A DNA stretch of 64,000 bases from Bradyrhizobium sp. NAS80.1 (GTDB lineage Bacteria; Pseudomonadota; Alphaproteobacteria; Rhizobiales; Xanthobacteraceae). The position numbers were made by a program, and so were the translations under genes. The notes under the pieces were generated by a model that saw nothing but the letters and a program-made list of their open reading frames with translations, was not told the origin of the DNA and made no database searches. Shown here in pieces: positions 1-10,400 of the stretch. The first letter of the stretch is position 1; each line of letters begins with the position of its first letter. The stretch covers positions 1 to 64,000 of the forward strand of contig NZ_LGHL01000007.1 in assembly GCF_001908205.1 (NCBI RefSeq). Reading direction: 5' to 3'.

Positions 1-249
1 GATCTCATCCTGCGGCCGCGGGCTCAGCGGTGCCCGTACTGCAGAAGACAAATCCTTGAAAAGTCGCTGCACAAACAAGTTCTGCCAAAGTAGTGCTAGC
101 CTGACCTCAACAGGGATCACTCCCTTGCCGTGGCATTTCTTGCATCTGGGCGGATAGATGCGTCGTCCCGGCGTGTCGGGTTGGGTCACGGCTTCCGAGC
201 CGGTGCCGCTGCATGCATCGCACTTAACCTCTGTTTTCGGCTTGGCCAT
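1..249 (-). CDS. small DnaJ-type CXXCXGXG zinc-finger protein, partial at window edge
   Basis: Reading leftwards from ATG at 249 gives 83 codons without a stop up to the window edge, so the C-terminus is missing. The first 45 residues carry two cysteine knuckles of the DnaJ type, CDACSGTG and CKKCHGKG, about 23 residues apart, which should bind one zinc ion. The start is well supported: GGAGG lies 8 bases upstream. There is no J domain, so this is a stand-alone cysteine-rich protein rather than a DnaJ. Short proteins of this shape are common in Bradyrhizobium and have no assigned role. The part after residue 45 shows no recognisable motif. Confidence 0.7.
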   Translation of the reverse strand, partial: MAKPKTEVKCDACSGTGSEAVTQPDTPGRRIYPPRCKKCHGKGVIPVEVRLALLWQNLFVQRLFKDLSSAVRAPLSPRPQDEI

Positions 250-654
250 CCACGCGAAACCTCCTTCGGCAGCAGATCGTTCGCGACAGCAAACCAATAT
301 GGAAGCGCAGGACATCAATTCAACAAGCGGTTGCATTTCGTTGTCGCAATCTGTCAGCCTTGATGCCCCATTCCCTATCTAGAGCTGTCGCGCCGTAAGT
401 ACGCGAGGGGACGACCGCGGCATGCGATGCGTCGCACACCAAAAATATTCTTCAATTTGTGGCGCACATCACTACTGGAAGAAAACGAATCGTGTTGTGG
501 TCTCCATAGCGCAATCGACGCCTCGCGCGACGGTTGCGTTTTCAGAATATTCGAATGAGTGAAGCTCATTCTTGCGTTGAATATCTCGTTGCGAGTAACC
601 TGCGTACGTGAATTAGTTTTCTCTTTTCCTAGTCTGTTTTAGCGGAGGCATGCA
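250..654. other. intergenic region upstream of the dehydrogenase cluster
   Basis: About 400 bases separate two divergent genes. I see no convincing coding frame; the open frame at 375-569 on the minus strand has no ribosome binding site and reads like noise. The last 150 bases are relatively AT-rich and must hold the promoter for the plus-strand cluster. The ribosome binding site GGAGG at 642-646 serves the gene at 655. No clear sigma-70 hexamers could be assigned. Confidence 0.4.
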
Positions 655-1260
655 ATGAGCCGATCTGCTTCAGACGTACCTTCAAACCATTCTGTCATCG
701 CGATTGATCGAAGGAATCTGCTGCAGGGCGTAGCAATAACGGGCCTTGCCGTGGCCGGAAACGCCTTCCTGGCGCCGGCTGTCCGGGCGAACATCTGGGA
801 AGAGGGCGAGGCTCAGTGTCACGTTTCAGCTCCCGAACGGGTCCTGAGCGACGATCTCAACGACGCCCAGCTTGCCGATTTTATGAAGGTGTCGCGAACG
901 CTGACCGGCATGCCGCTCGCGTCATTGCAGGATATTCGCCTCGGCCGCGAGTATCTCGTGCGGTTCGCTAAACTGAATGTCCCCGGGATCGATCTTGGCA
1001 AACTGCTCACTGCGCGAGATCAGACAACCGACGCAATCATGAATGACAAGGACATACGGGCCGCGGCGGAGCAGCTGATCTACCTTTGGTACCTGTCTGC
1101 ATTCTTTCTGAATACCAGCGTTGGTCCCGCCTGGGTTTACGGGACGACCGATCAATACGAGCAAGGAATACTCTGGAAGGTGATCGGTGCGCATGCGCCG
1201 ATGATGCCTATGAAACCCTTCCATCGAGACTACTGGGCCAGGGAGGCCAATCTGGCTTAG
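655..1260 (+). CDS. membrane-bound FAD dehydrogenase small subunit (sorbitol/fructose/gluconate dehydrogenase type), Tat-exported
   Basis: A 201-residue protein of the family that forms the small subunit of three-part periplasmic FAD dehydrogenases for sugars and polyols. The N-terminus has a twin-arginine pair at residues 19-20 (DRRNLLQG) followed by a hydrophobic stretch and an Ala-x-Ala-like cleavage region near residue 45, so it should leave by the Tat pathway. In this family the small subunit carries the signal peptide for the folded large subunit, which matches the leaderless GMC gene 47 bases downstream. The C-terminal half has the family pattern of conserved Trp/Tyr around the LWYLSAFF and HRDYW segments. 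The start is supported by GGAGG 8 bases upstream. The usual cytochrome c subunit is not found nearby. Confidence 0.8.
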   Translation: MSRSASDVPSNHSVIAIDRRNLLQGVAITGLAVAGNAFLAPAVRANIWEEGEAQCHVSAPERVLSDDLNDAQLADFMKVSRTLTGMPLASLQDIRLGREYLVRFAKLNVPGIDLGKLLTARDQTTDAIMNDKDIRAAAEQLIYLWYLSAFFLNTSVGPAWVYGTTDQYEQGILWKVIGAHAPMMPMKPFHRDYWAREANLA

Positions 1261-1307
1261 GACGGTTGCATTGAAGGCCTGCAGATTTCCGACAGTAGGG
1301 GGAGTGC

Positions 1308-3170
1308 ATGGCGACAAAGATTTCCCAGCCCGAGTTCGACGTCATTATTGTTGGCTCCGGCGTCAGCGGCGCGCTCATCGCGAACCAACTCGCACGAAAG
1401 CAGCTTCGCGTCCTGATCCTGGAGGCAGGCGGCGTCGCGCGAGAATCAATCGGACGCTATGAAATGTTGTCGGCCTACGCCGCGTCGACTTCCAAGGCGA
1501 CCGACACACCCTATTGTGGCGACAACGTCCTGGCCACTCAGCCGGATCCTAAAAACACGAATGCGCCGGATACGTCGAACTATCTGTATTACCCGCCGCA
1601 ATATTCCGGCGACATGTTCAAGAGCTTCTATGAGCGGATTGTCGGCGGAACGACCTGGCACTGGCAGGCGCTGTATGTTCGTATGCTGCCAACTGATTTC
1701 AAGCTCAGCAGCACCTACCATGTGAAGCAAGCCGTGGACTGGCCGATTAGCTATTCCGATATCGAGCCCTACTATGTTCGTGCCGAGGAAGAGATGGGCG
1801 TATCCGGTAGTAGGGATGACTTCAGGAGGCCCCGATTCCATAATCCGATGAGCAAGCCGTATCCGATGCAGCCGCTTGCGCAAAGCTACGTCGATCAGAG
1901 GTTCAAGGAAGCGATCGACGATGAGTACATGGACGCCCGTCTTGACGGCGCGCCCACACCGATGAAGCGCGAGATGATCTCTCTGCGGGTTTCGGCGGTA
2001 CCCCACGCGATCAATTCGCGAGAGTATGACGGCCGACCAGCCTGCGACGGCCGCACCTCCTGCGTACCCCTTTGCCCCATCAAGGCTCGTTACGAGGCCG
2101 TCTTTCATGTCGAAAAGGCGCTCCGGGCGGGAGCGACATTGCGCAAGCAGGCGGTGGTCCGAAATCTCGAATTCGACGGTGAAGGCAAGCGTGTCGTTGG
2201 CGTGAACTATTCGAATTGGGTGTGGGAGGAGGACTCCACTAAGCCCGAAGAGAACGGCAAGAGGGTAGTTGTTTCAGACGGGTACGCAACGGCCCGCATT
2301 GTCGTGCTGGCAGCAAACGGCATCGAAAATCCGATGATCTTGTTGCGCTCCAACGCGGCGCGCTCCTGTGGCCCGGTGTTGGGCGGCTACCTCATGGATC
2401 ACCCCATGAAGCAGTCGTTTGCGCTCGCGAAAGCGCCCGTCTTTCCATATCGCGGACCGCAGACCACCTCGCATATAGAGGGCTTCCGCGACGGCGCCTT
2501 CCGTGAGGTCTATGCGTCGTTCAAATGCTCGATCAAGAACGATGGCTGGGCGTCAACCATCGCAAGCTGGCCGCGCGGAAGCGGCAGGTTTCCATCGGCT
2601 GCGCAGGGCGACTGGCTTCCGGGAAGCATCGTCAACTTTGTGAAGGATTTCGGCTACGCCGGGGCTAAGCTGAAAGAAAAGCTGGCACAGCATGGCACGC
2701 ATCAGATCACGCTGAACAGCGCATGCGAGCAGCTGCCCATTCTCGAAAACAGGGTGAGTCTTGCGCCCATCGACAAGAAGGACGACCTCGGACTTCAGCG
2801 GCCCCAGATCGCCTACAAGGTCTTCGACAATGACGGCGGCTATGTCGAGCGGTGCTTCCATAAAATCATCCAGTTCCACGGCAAGGTGTTCGATCATTTC
2901 GGTGTCACCAACCGCTTCATGATGGACGATCAAGCGACCTTCCGGCTGTTCCTTGGCTCGGGTCACATCATGGGAACGACCCGGATGGGCACCGATCGAA
3001 CGAAAGCCGTCGTGGATCCCGAATGCCGGGCATTTGACCACCCGAACCTTTTCGTTGTTGGGAGTAGCGTCTTCCCGACCGGAGCGAACGCCAATCCCAC
3101 ATCGACGGTCGCCGCGCTCGCGCTTCGGGCCGCCGATTCGATTGAGAAGCAGCTGAGAGCCGGCAGCTAG
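1308..3170 (+). CDS. GMC-family FAD oxidoreductase, large subunit of a sugar/polyol/gluconate-type dehydrogenase
   Basis: A 620-residue flavoprotein. The FAD-binding dinucleotide fold is at residues 13-30 (VIIVGSGVSGALIANQL) with the acidic end of strand 2 at LILEAG. A cysteine-rich CVPLCPI segment near residue 250 is typical of the gluconate/sorbitol dehydrogenase branch, where it is linked to electron transfer. The C-terminus has the GMC signature, with HIMGTTRMG followed by VGSSVFPTGANANPTST, holding the active-site His/Asn region. It lacks its own signal peptide and should be carried out with the Tat-exported small subunit at 655-1260. GGGGAG lies 5 bases before the ATG. The substrate cannot be fixed from sequence; electrons would go to a cytochrome or quinone not encoded here. 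Confidence 0.85.
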   Translation: MATKISQPEFDVIIVGSGVSGALIANQLARKQLRVLILEAGGVARESIGRYEMLSAYAASTSKATDTPYCGDNVLATQPDPKNTNAPDTSNYLYYPPQYSGDMFKSFYERIVGGTTWHWQALYVRMLPTDFKLSSTYHVKQAVDWPISYSDIEPYYVRAEEEMGVSGSRDDFRRPRFHNPMSKPYPMQPLAQSYVDQRFKEAIDDEYMDARLDGAPTPMKREMISLRVSAVPHAINSREYDGRPACDGRTSCVPLCPIKARYEAVFHVEKALRAGATLRKQAVVRNLEFDGEGKRVVGVNYSNWVWEEDSTKPEENGKRVVVSDGYATARIVVLAANGIENPMILLRSNAARSCGPVLGGYLMDHPMKQSFALAKAPVFPYRGPQTTSHIEGFRDGAFREVYASFKCSIKNDGWASTIASWPRGSGRFPSAAQGDWLPGSIVNFVKDFGYAGAKLKEKLAQHGTHQITLNSACEQLPILENRVSLAPIDKKDDLGLQRPQIAYKVFDNDGGYVERCFHKIIQFHGKVFDHFGVTNRFMMDDQATFRLFLGSGHIMGTTRMGTDRTKAVVDPECRAFDHPNLFVVGSSVFPTGANANPTSTVAALALRAADSIEKQLRAGS

Positions 3171-3220
3171 CGATTAAGGCGCCGGATGTTGACGAGTTTG
3201 TTTCAAGACGGAGTCTCCAC

Positions 3221-3895
3221 ATGGTCCATCGCAGAAAGCCCCCAAATGCAGTTCGCCAGTATGGCGTGCTGGTCGGATCGATCGTGGACGGCTTTGAAAG
3301 CCCGGAAGGGGCTTCGCCCCACTACGAGATCTGGGTTAAAGGCGACGCTGACTATCGGATTGCCGTCAATGTCCAATCGGTCGATGACAGCGAGGTGCTG
3401 GCCTATTTCGATGCCCGGTTCGACCGATCGGGTACCTTGGATCTGACATCGCTGCTGACGGGCGACCCTGGCTTTCGGGCGCTGCGGACCGGCCCAGCAG
3501 GCCAAGGGGGGCTCGACTATTTGCGCGACAATCTCTTTCCAATCGACCAGATGCAACCGATCCCGGCCGCGGGCAGCGGCGTAACGCTGAAGAACCTGCT
3601 CGACGCCAACATTGAACGGGCGAAGGCAGACCCCACCGCCATGGTGGTTTCCTTTGGCGAATTTTTCCAGGACGCCGGACCGGACCAATACTTTGGGTTC
3701 CGGCCGGAGCGGGGAATTCACGACATTCATATGATGCAGGGTAACAGCGGACAGTTCGCCAGCGATAACCGCGTGCACGGCGATGGTGCCTTGCTCCTCA
3801 GCTTCAACAATGCGCAGGAAATTGTCGCTCTCTTCGTGCGCTTCCAGACACAGTCGTTGAACACGGACGACAATACTGGCGCGCCAATCGGTTAG
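3221..3895 (+). CDS. DUF2278 (YukJ-like) family protein
   Basis: A 224-residue protein with the pattern of the DUF2278 family: an N-terminal YGVLVGSIVDGF segment, HYEIWVKGD, RIAVNVQS, and a C-terminal GIHDIHMMQGN block followed by DNRVHGDGALLL. No enzymatic function is established for the family; members often sit beside or are fused to phospholipase-D or lamin-tail domains, and here a phospholipase-D remnant lies 3 kb downstream in the same cluster. No signal peptide or membrane segment is visible. The start has GGAG 8 bases upstream, and the gene follows the dehydrogenase by 50 bases, so it is probably cotranscribed. Confidence 0.75.
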   Translation: MVHRRKPPNAVRQYGVLVGSIVDGFESPEGASPHYEIWVKGDADYRIAVNVQSVDDSEVLAYFDARFDRSGTLDLTSLLTGDPGFRALRTGPAGQGGLDYLRDNLFPIDQMQPIPAAGSGVTLKNLLDANIERAKADPTAMVVSFGEFFQDAGPDQYFGFRPERGIHDIHMMQGNSGQFASDNRVHGDGALLLSFNNAQEIVALFVRFQTQSLNTDDNTGAPIG

Positions 3896-3974
3896 GCCGA
3901 GGAGTGCAACAGGGGGCATTTTCGGCGGAGGCGTCATCAACCGCATTTCGAGAGAAATTACTCAGGGGGATTCC

Positions 3975-5177
3975 ATGGCCAAGAAGGCAAAGCGTCTCGC
4001 AGTGCAAAAACGTAAGCCCCCGGTCTTGCGGTTTGCTCAACCATTCTTCACGACCACTCCGCCGGACCAGCGACAGCTAGATCCCAAGACCGGCGCGCGG
4101 AGCATGTCGCAATTTGCCACCGCGAGGCTCGGGCCGATACCACCGCCGTCACGCAATCCGGTCATGGACCTCAGCGAGATCATTGGACAACCCGGCGTTG
4201 ATGAAATCAAAGCTACCGGAGCAATCCGGTTTCATGCCGTTGGCGACACTGGACGGGCCGCAGGCGATACGACCTCGCAAGAGCAGATAGCGAATGCCAT
4301 GACTTCCGACTACGACCCCGCCGCTGCGGGGCATAGTCCGGCGTTGTTCCTACATCTAGGCGACGTGATTTACGGGCACAACAAGGACCTTCTCTATCGT
4401 GACGAATTTTATCGTCCGTACATGAAGTATCCCGGCAAGATCGTAGCGATCCCCGGAAACCACGACGGCGAAATCTTTGCGCAAACAGATACCAAGCCGC
4501 TAAAGGCCTTTCTCGACAACTTCTGCGCTCCAACCGCAAGCCTTCCGAAGATCGCGAACGATGTCCGTATTTTCCGCGAGACAATGACTCAGCCGGGCGT
4601 TTACTGGCTGCTCACGTCTCCTTTCGTGAACATCATTGGCCTCTATTCGAATATCGCCGAAGGTCCAGGAAGCGTTCTGGGCGCCAACAACGACAAGAAG
4701 CAACTGCAATGGCTCGACCGGACTCTGGCGAACCTGAAACAGACTGGAGACAAAAGAGCACTCGTTATTGCCACCCATCATCCGCCCTTTAGCTCCGGGG
4801 GGCATAGTCCCAGCCAGCAGATGCTCAGCCAAATCGATGGCGTCTGCAAAGCCAACAAGCTTGCGCCGCATGCGATGCTGGCCGGTCACTCTCACAATTA
4901 TCAGCGTTATACCCGGACCGTTAATTTCGGGACCGGAGCCGTCGAAATTCCCTATATCGTCGCAGGTTGTGGAGGTCATGCCGAATCGACCGTTGTTGCT
5001 GCTCATAAGCAACAGATCGGCGATACAGTTTTCGAACAATCGCTGCAGGGATACGGTTATCTGATGATGACTGTGAATGCGAACCAGCTGATCATCCAGA
5101 TGTTCGAAACCACCGGTGGCGCGAAGAAACTGTTCGACACCGTGACGGTCGACATTGCGAATCATCGCGTGCAGTAG
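3975..5177 (+). CDS. calcineurin-like metallophosphoesterase
   Basis: A 400-residue enzyme with all the blocks of the binuclear metallophosphoesterase fold: AVGDTG (near residue 90), LGDVIYG, GNHDGE, ATHHPPF and AGHSHNYQR. The last motif resembles the purple-acid-phosphatase and phosphodiesterase subgroup. The N-terminus is basic (KKAKRLAVQKRK) with no hydrophobic core, so I see no standard signal peptide, which is odd given its likely exported neighbours. GGGGGA lies 6 bases before the ATG. It is 80 bases after the DUF2278 gene and 8 bases before the 5'-nucleotidase gene. Its substrate is unknown; phosphate monoesters, phosphodiesters or phosphoproteins are all possible. Confidence 0.85.
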   Translation: MAKKAKRLAVQKRKPPVLRFAQPFFTTTPPDQRQLDPKTGARSMSQFATARLGPIPPPSRNPVMDLSEIIGQPGVDEIKATGAIRFHAVGDTGRAAGDTTSQEQIANAMTSDYDPAAAGHSPALFLHLGDVIYGHNKDLLYRDEFYRPYMKYPGKIVAIPGNHDGEIFAQTDTKPLKAFLDNFCAPTASLPKIANDVRIFRETMTQPGVYWLLTSPFVNIIGLYSNIAEGPGSVLGANNDKKQLQWLDRTLANLKQTGDKRALVIATHHPPFSSGGHSPSQQMLSQIDGVCKANKLAPHAMLAGHSHNYQRYTRTVNFGTGAVEIPYIVAGCGGHAESTVVAAHKQQIGDTVFEQSLQGYGYLMMTVNANQLIIQMFETTGGAKKLFDTVTVDIANHRVQ

Positions 5178-5185
5178 CGTTCGAA

Positions 5186-7072
5186 ATGACTATCTTCGGT
5201 GCGGGCACAATGAGTAACCTCTCGAGGACCCTTGCGGTAATCGTCGTTGTCGCAGCGATCGCGGTCTCCGGTTGCGCCGCGCAGCCAACCCAAATCACGA
5301 TCCTGGCTACCAACGATATCCACGGCGGCATCGAACCCAGCGTTGCCGAAGATGGCACGATAGAAGGTGGCCTGGCGGCGTTCTCAGGCACCGTCAAGGC
5401 CATTAGGGCGGGCCTGAAGACCAGGCTTGGAGAGCAGGTTGGCGTCTTGGTTCTCGATGCCGGCGACCAGTTTCAGGGTACGCTCATCAGCAACCACAAC
5501 GAAGGCCAGCTTGTGTTTCAGGCGATGAGCGCGGTCGGCTACGACGTGGCTATCACCGGCAATCATGACTATGATTTCGGCCCGGTGGGCTGGCTTGCGG
5601 ACGAGCCCACCACGCCCGGTCAGGATCCGCGTGGTGCGCTCAAGGCAGCGCTGACCCATGCAAAGTTTCCGCTGATCTCGGCCAACACTTTTCTGCGCTC
5701 ATCGCTGCAGGACGCGGCGGGTAATCAAGTGCAGGTCGATCAGCAAGGTTGCGTTCCGAAGGTTCAAGGTAACCACCTGCCAGTGATCGATTGGAACCGG
5801 GCGGCAAGCCCCGATTTTCTCAAGCCGTACCTGATCAAGGAGGTCGCGGGGGTACGCGTCGCCATCATCGGGATCGACAATGTGTTCACGCCGACGACGA
5901 CCACGGCCGCCGACGTGAGCGACCTTTGCTTCGATCGCGAAGCTGATGCTTATCTCCGGGTTCGTAGTCAGCTCGATGGCCAGGCCGACGTGTTCGTCCT
6001 GCTGATCCACGACGGCAACACCAAGGACACAAACGACCTCTCGGCGCTCGTCGAGTTGCTTATATCCTCTTCACAGCCAAAGCGCGGAGCGGTCGTCGAT
6101 GCGGTGATATCGGGGCATACACACTTCACCTACAACAGGACCGTCGGCGAGGTGCCGGTCATTCAATCGGGTTTTGGGGGCGACGCCTATGGGCGCATCG
6201 ATTTAGTCTACGATCCCAAGCTCGGACGGATCGATCGGGCGAAGACCAAGTCGTATGCGGGAGTCAAGACATTTCTCAACAAATGCGCAGAGACAGCCAT
6301 GGATTACTGTACTGTCGATGCGGTGACTCACGTCGTGATGTACGAGGGCGCGCCCTTCCAGAATGACGATAGCATTGCCCAGCTCATCGCCAAGGAGAGG
6401 CAGGCGATCGCTCCGCTCGCGGGACAGGTGCTGGGCCACGCGACGGCCAAGGTTGTTGTCAATCGTGTCGATGAGAGCGCAGTTGCCGACGAGCTCACCG
6501 ACCTTCTGCGCCGGATCTCGGCGGCTGATGTCGCGTTAATGAACACCGGCGGCATTCGCGCGCCGCTCGATCAAGGTGACGTAACCTACGAGGCGCTGTT
6601 CCGCGTCATCCCCTTCAACAACCACGGCGTCGTGATCGGCCCGATGCGGGCCTCCCTACTGTTGAAGGCCCTGAGCCAATCGGCGCAAACATGCGGAACC
6701 TATGGCGCACTGATGCAAAGCGGCTTGAAGGTGGAGATTGAGAAGGATTGCGACGCGCCGGCAAACCGCGATCACATCGATCCGAAGGCCAAATTGACTC
6801 ATGTTGAGACACTCGGCGGAAAAGTGCTGCTCGATGCTACGGGGGCTTGCCCGGCATCCGCCCCGGGCGAAGATCCGATGCTGACGGTCGCCACGCTGGA
6901 TTTCCTTGCAGCGGGTGGCTCGGGTTATGACATGTTCAAGGGCGTTCCCCAGATCAAGGATATCGGCATTGTCCGGGAGAAGATGAAGGATCTGCTGATC
7001 AACGCGCCAAAAACGTTCAAGCCCGACGACATGGACGGACGCTGGGCAGTGCATAAGCCTCCTCCCAATTAG
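5186..7072 (+). CDS. 5'-nucleotidase / UDP-sugar hydrolase (UshA-type), lipoprotein
   Basis: A 628-residue enzyme with an N-terminal metallophosphoesterase domain (ATNDIHGG near residue 41, GNHDYDFG, SGHTHF) and a C-terminal 5'-nucleotidase domain (NTGGIRAPL, FNNHGVVI, SGYDMF), which in this family supplies substrate binding. The N-terminus has a hydrophobic run and a lipobox ending in VSGC with Cys30, so the mature protein should be lipid-anchored in the periplasm. A second in-frame ATG at 5210 would give a tidier signal peptide (MSNLSRTLAV) and may be the true start; neither ATG has a strong ribosome binding site, which suggests coupling to the gene ending at 5177. Expected activity is phosphate release from nucleotides or nucleotide sugars. 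Confidence 0.88.
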   Translation: MTIFGAGTMSNLSRTLAVIVVVAAIAVSGCAAQPTQITILATNDIHGGIEPSVAEDGTIEGGLAAFSGTVKAIRAGLKTRLGEQVGVLVLDAGDQFQGTLISNHNEGQLVFQAMSAVGYDVAITGNHDYDFGPVGWLADEPTTPGQDPRGALKAALTHAKFPLISANTFLRSSLQDAAGNQVQVDQQGCVPKVQGNHLPVIDWNRAASPDFLKPYLIKEVAGVRVAIIGIDNVFTPTTTTAADVSDLCFDREADAYLRVRSQLDGQADVFVLLIHDGNTKDTNDLSALVELLISSSQPKRGAVVDAVISGHTHFTYNRTVGEVPVIQSGFGGDAYGRIDLVYDPKLGRIDRAKTKSYAGVKTFLNKCAETAMDYCTVDAVTHVVMYEGAPFQNDDSIAQLIAKERQAIAPLAGQVLGHATAKVVVNRVDESAVADELTDLLRRISAADVALMNTGGIRAPLDQGDVTYEALFRVIPFNNHGVVIGPMRASLLLKALSQSAQTCGTYGALMQSGLKVEIEKDCDAPANRDHIDPKAKLTHVETLGGKVLLDATGACPASAPGEDPMLTVATLDFLAAGGSGYDMFKGVPQIKDIGIVREKMKDLLINAPKTFKPDDMDGRWAVHKPPPN

Positions 7073-7159
7073 TATGAATGGTGGGTAGCCTTCCGATGGC
7101 TGTCATGTCGCAGCGATTTCGAAAAGCTTCCTCCCACAGGATCGCAAGCAGTGTGAGCC

Positions 7160-7388
7160 AAGGCTCTTGCAGTGACCGGGACAACGCTCAATCGCGACGC
7201 AAGCCTGTTTCTTCGATCAGGACATCGCCCGTTACTATCATGATCTGTTCCTGTTTGATTGGGGCAGAATCGGCGGCGTCGGTATCAATGAGTCGATCCC
7301 AGCTCCTGAAGCGGTGCGCGCGGATGAAGGCCGTCTCGAACCTGGCCGGCTCCGAGTGACTGCCAGCGAGCTCCTTGGTTACGCCTGA
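7160..7388 (+). pseudogene. C-terminal remnant of a phospholipase-D/cardiolipin-synthase-like protein
   Basis: Between the 5'-nucleotidase and the DUF2235 gene, the plus strand reads in two frames as the end of a PLD-family protein. TTLNRDASLF in one frame is followed by FFDQDIARYYHDLFLFDW in the next and then a tail ending with TGA at 7386-7388. The D-I-A-R-Y-Y and F-L-F-D-W pattern is what normally follows the second HKD motif in secreted PLD enzymes. No HKD motif survives and there is no start, so this is a decayed gene. The frame change falls at a short T run near 7213. It suggests the ancestral cluster also held a phospholipase D. Confidence 0.55.
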
Positions 7389-7461
7389 GCCCGATTTAAG
7401 CAGGCGAGGGGATGAGCAGCGCGGCCGTAGCCAAGGAGAAAAAGTAGGATTGGAGGAGAGT

Positions 7462-10400
7462 ATGGCCAAGAAAATCATCCTGCTCTCGGACGGTACCGGT
7501 AATTCTGCAGCGAAGGTTTGGCGCACCAATGTCTGGCGCCTATTCCAATCAATCGATCTCTCCGACTCAAGCCAGATCGCGATTTATGATGATGGCGTGG
7601 GGACCTCCTCGTTCAAGCTGCTCGCCATTCTCGGTGGTGCATTCGGCTTCGGCCTCAAGCGCAATGTTCTCGCTCTCTACAAATTTGTCTGCCGCAACTA
7701 CCAGACCGGGGACAGGATCTACGGCTTTGGCTTCAGCCGAGGTGCCTTCACGATCCGGATCGTCGCGGGGCTGATTCTGAACCAGGGGCTCGTGAGCTTC
7801 GGCAATGAGGCCGATCTGGACAGAAAGGTTCGTGCTGCTTTCCGCGCCTATCGACACGAAAAATACTCACGTTGGAATCTGCAGTATCTGTTCCGGCTCG
7901 TCCTGGCCTTGATGGATCGAAGATTCTACAAGCCTCATCAGCGTCCCGTACCCAGCATCGAGTTTCTGGGTGTGTGGGATACCGTTGCCGCGTATGGCTT
8001 GCCGGTCGATGAGATGACAAGGGGCGTCGACCAGTGGATTTGGCCGCTCGAGCTTCCGAACACCCATTTCAACCCGGCGATCGTCAAGGCGCGGCACGCC
8101 CTGGCGATCGATGACGAGCGGGCCACTTTCCACCCCGTGTTGTGGGACGAGAACGAAACCAACACGCAGCCCGCCGGACAAGCTCGTCCGGCAAGCGGGG
8201 AGCAGCTCCTGCAGGTGTGGTTTACCGGGATGCATGCCAACGTCGGCGGTGGCTATCCGGACGATGCCCTCGCAAATGTATCCCTTTCATGGATGATGGC
8301 CGAAGCGCAGCAGTCGGGCTTGGTGCTCAAGGAAATCAAAAATGCTGAGCCCGATGCACTGCTCTCCGCCAATTCGGCCAAGGACAAGGACGGACGGCTT
8401 TACGATTCGCGTAGCGGCGTCGGCGGCTATTACAGGTACAGCCCGCGCAAGATATCGGATTTTTATGCCCCCATGGCAACCGCGGCCTCTAAAGCCGGCC
8501 TGACACCGGGCAAACTAATTCCCAAAGTTCATGAAAGTGTGTTCGGGCGGATAAAGGTGGGTGCTCACCTCTACGCGCCGATTGGCCTGCCCGCTGACTA
8601 CGAGGTCGTCACGGGTGGCAACACCTCGGTGATCTACAATCCTTTGCCCCCGAGCGTTACGACGCCTCCAGCGATGATCCAGCCCAACGCGCAACCGGCG
8701 ACGGAGGGCCCGAATGCACCTGTGCGTCATCTTGCGCAAGAGGACGTCTGGGATCTGGTCTGGCGCAAGCGCGTCATCTACTTTCTCACCGTTTTCGCAA
8801 CCGGCTATCTGCTGCTGTATCCGCTGTTCCGCGACACATACGCGTTCGAGGAGCTGCGCACCCGGCTTCGGATCGTTTCTGATTCTATCCGGCTGATCGG
8901 GTCCGCTCTGCCGAGCACCGCAGGCCGATGGATCGATGCCTATGCAAGGGAGCCAGGCTGGTTCCTGGTGGCAAGCGCGCTTGTGGTTCTCCTGACCGCG
9001 ACCAGCTCAAATCTCGGAGCCCTGATCAAGGACAAGATGCGGTACATCTGGGTGAAGTATTTGCCCCAGACTCAGGCGCCACCGGCGCCGGTGCCAGCAA
9101 CCACTGGCGTGACCATTGGCTCTTCTATCGTGTTCGCGCTTCTGGTGTTCCTGGCTGTCTTTCCAGTCTTGTCTCGTTACGTCGCACTGCCGTCAATTTC
9201 AGGCGAGCTCGGTGAAGACATCACGAGCGTCGGCGAGGCTCTCAGAGCCTACACTGCCCCCCCCGGTCAACGTGATCGTCGGGCTCTATGTGATTGCGTA
9301 TTATCTGCCGGGGCGATGGATCAGGACTCTCAGGCAATCTCCTCATTATCAGGCCGTGCTGCGGGCCTTTAAGTATGACATCCTGCCGTTCCTTTCAGCG
9401 TTCGGGTTGCTTCTCCTCGCCATCGAGTTGAGCGCGCACTACGCCTTCAACGTTGTCGACAGCTTCGGCTTTGCCTGTACCGAAAACGAAGCGCTCAAAT
9501 CAGACAGCCGGCACGGCTTCGAGCGCCGCGGAGGCAACTGGGCCAAGGAGCTTGTGCTCGACACCAGCGACAACGGCTCTGGTGACTGCCTATCGACCGG
9601 TACCTATCTAAGTACGGGAACAGATTACCGCGTCTCAGTCGTGCGCGATGGCGAGCAGTGGACCTTCTTTGGCGAAAATTCCTTCATGGGAGCGCAACCG
9701 ATTTCACGGCTGCCCTGGTACAAGGAATCTTTAATGGCGGCGATGTTCCCGCTGCGCCGGACCTTTGACCGTCCTTGGGGTGCCGTCATCCTGCGGATTG
9801 GCAACAAAGGCTTGGAGGAGGATTTCCTGGACCGTCCTCCGCCGCCGCAAACGGACGACTTCTTCCCGGGCACGACCGAAAAGATTCCCGACCAGGAGGC
9901 TTTGGGTGAGAAGCTCAAGCCGAAGCGGGATGGGGAGTTATTCGTCTATTTGAACAAGCCGGTCTTCGGCGTTTCTCGATGGATTGGCAACTCCGGAAGA
10001 GCGAAGATTAGCATCAGCTATCCTGCGGATTGAGAATGACTCTGCATCAGACCAGTGGTTCACACAATGGTATCCATCAGTGACCGGCACTGTGAAATTG
10101 AAATATGCCAATCAGGAAATCTCGCTCAATGCCATCACGGAGGCGCCAAAAAGCGCCGTGTCAAAGGGTGTGAAGCTCAACTACAGACTCATGGATTTGA
10201 CGCCGTTCAACGGCGGCCTGGTCGAGATCGCCGCCGCGCTGGTTAGCCGTGCCTGGCAACAATCTCCTCAGCGCCGCTGTCGGCACGCTGAGCGATTTCT
10301 CTTCGCTGATCGCGGCGCCGCTTGGGCGAGCCATCCCGATCGCGCAAAAGGTCCAGACCGGGATTCAAAAATTCCTCGACGATGCCAGTGGCGGCGTACA

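Noticed and set aside
375..569. 64-codon minus-strand frame in the first intergenic region
   Set aside because: No ribosome binding site, no family pattern, composition like non-coding DNA.
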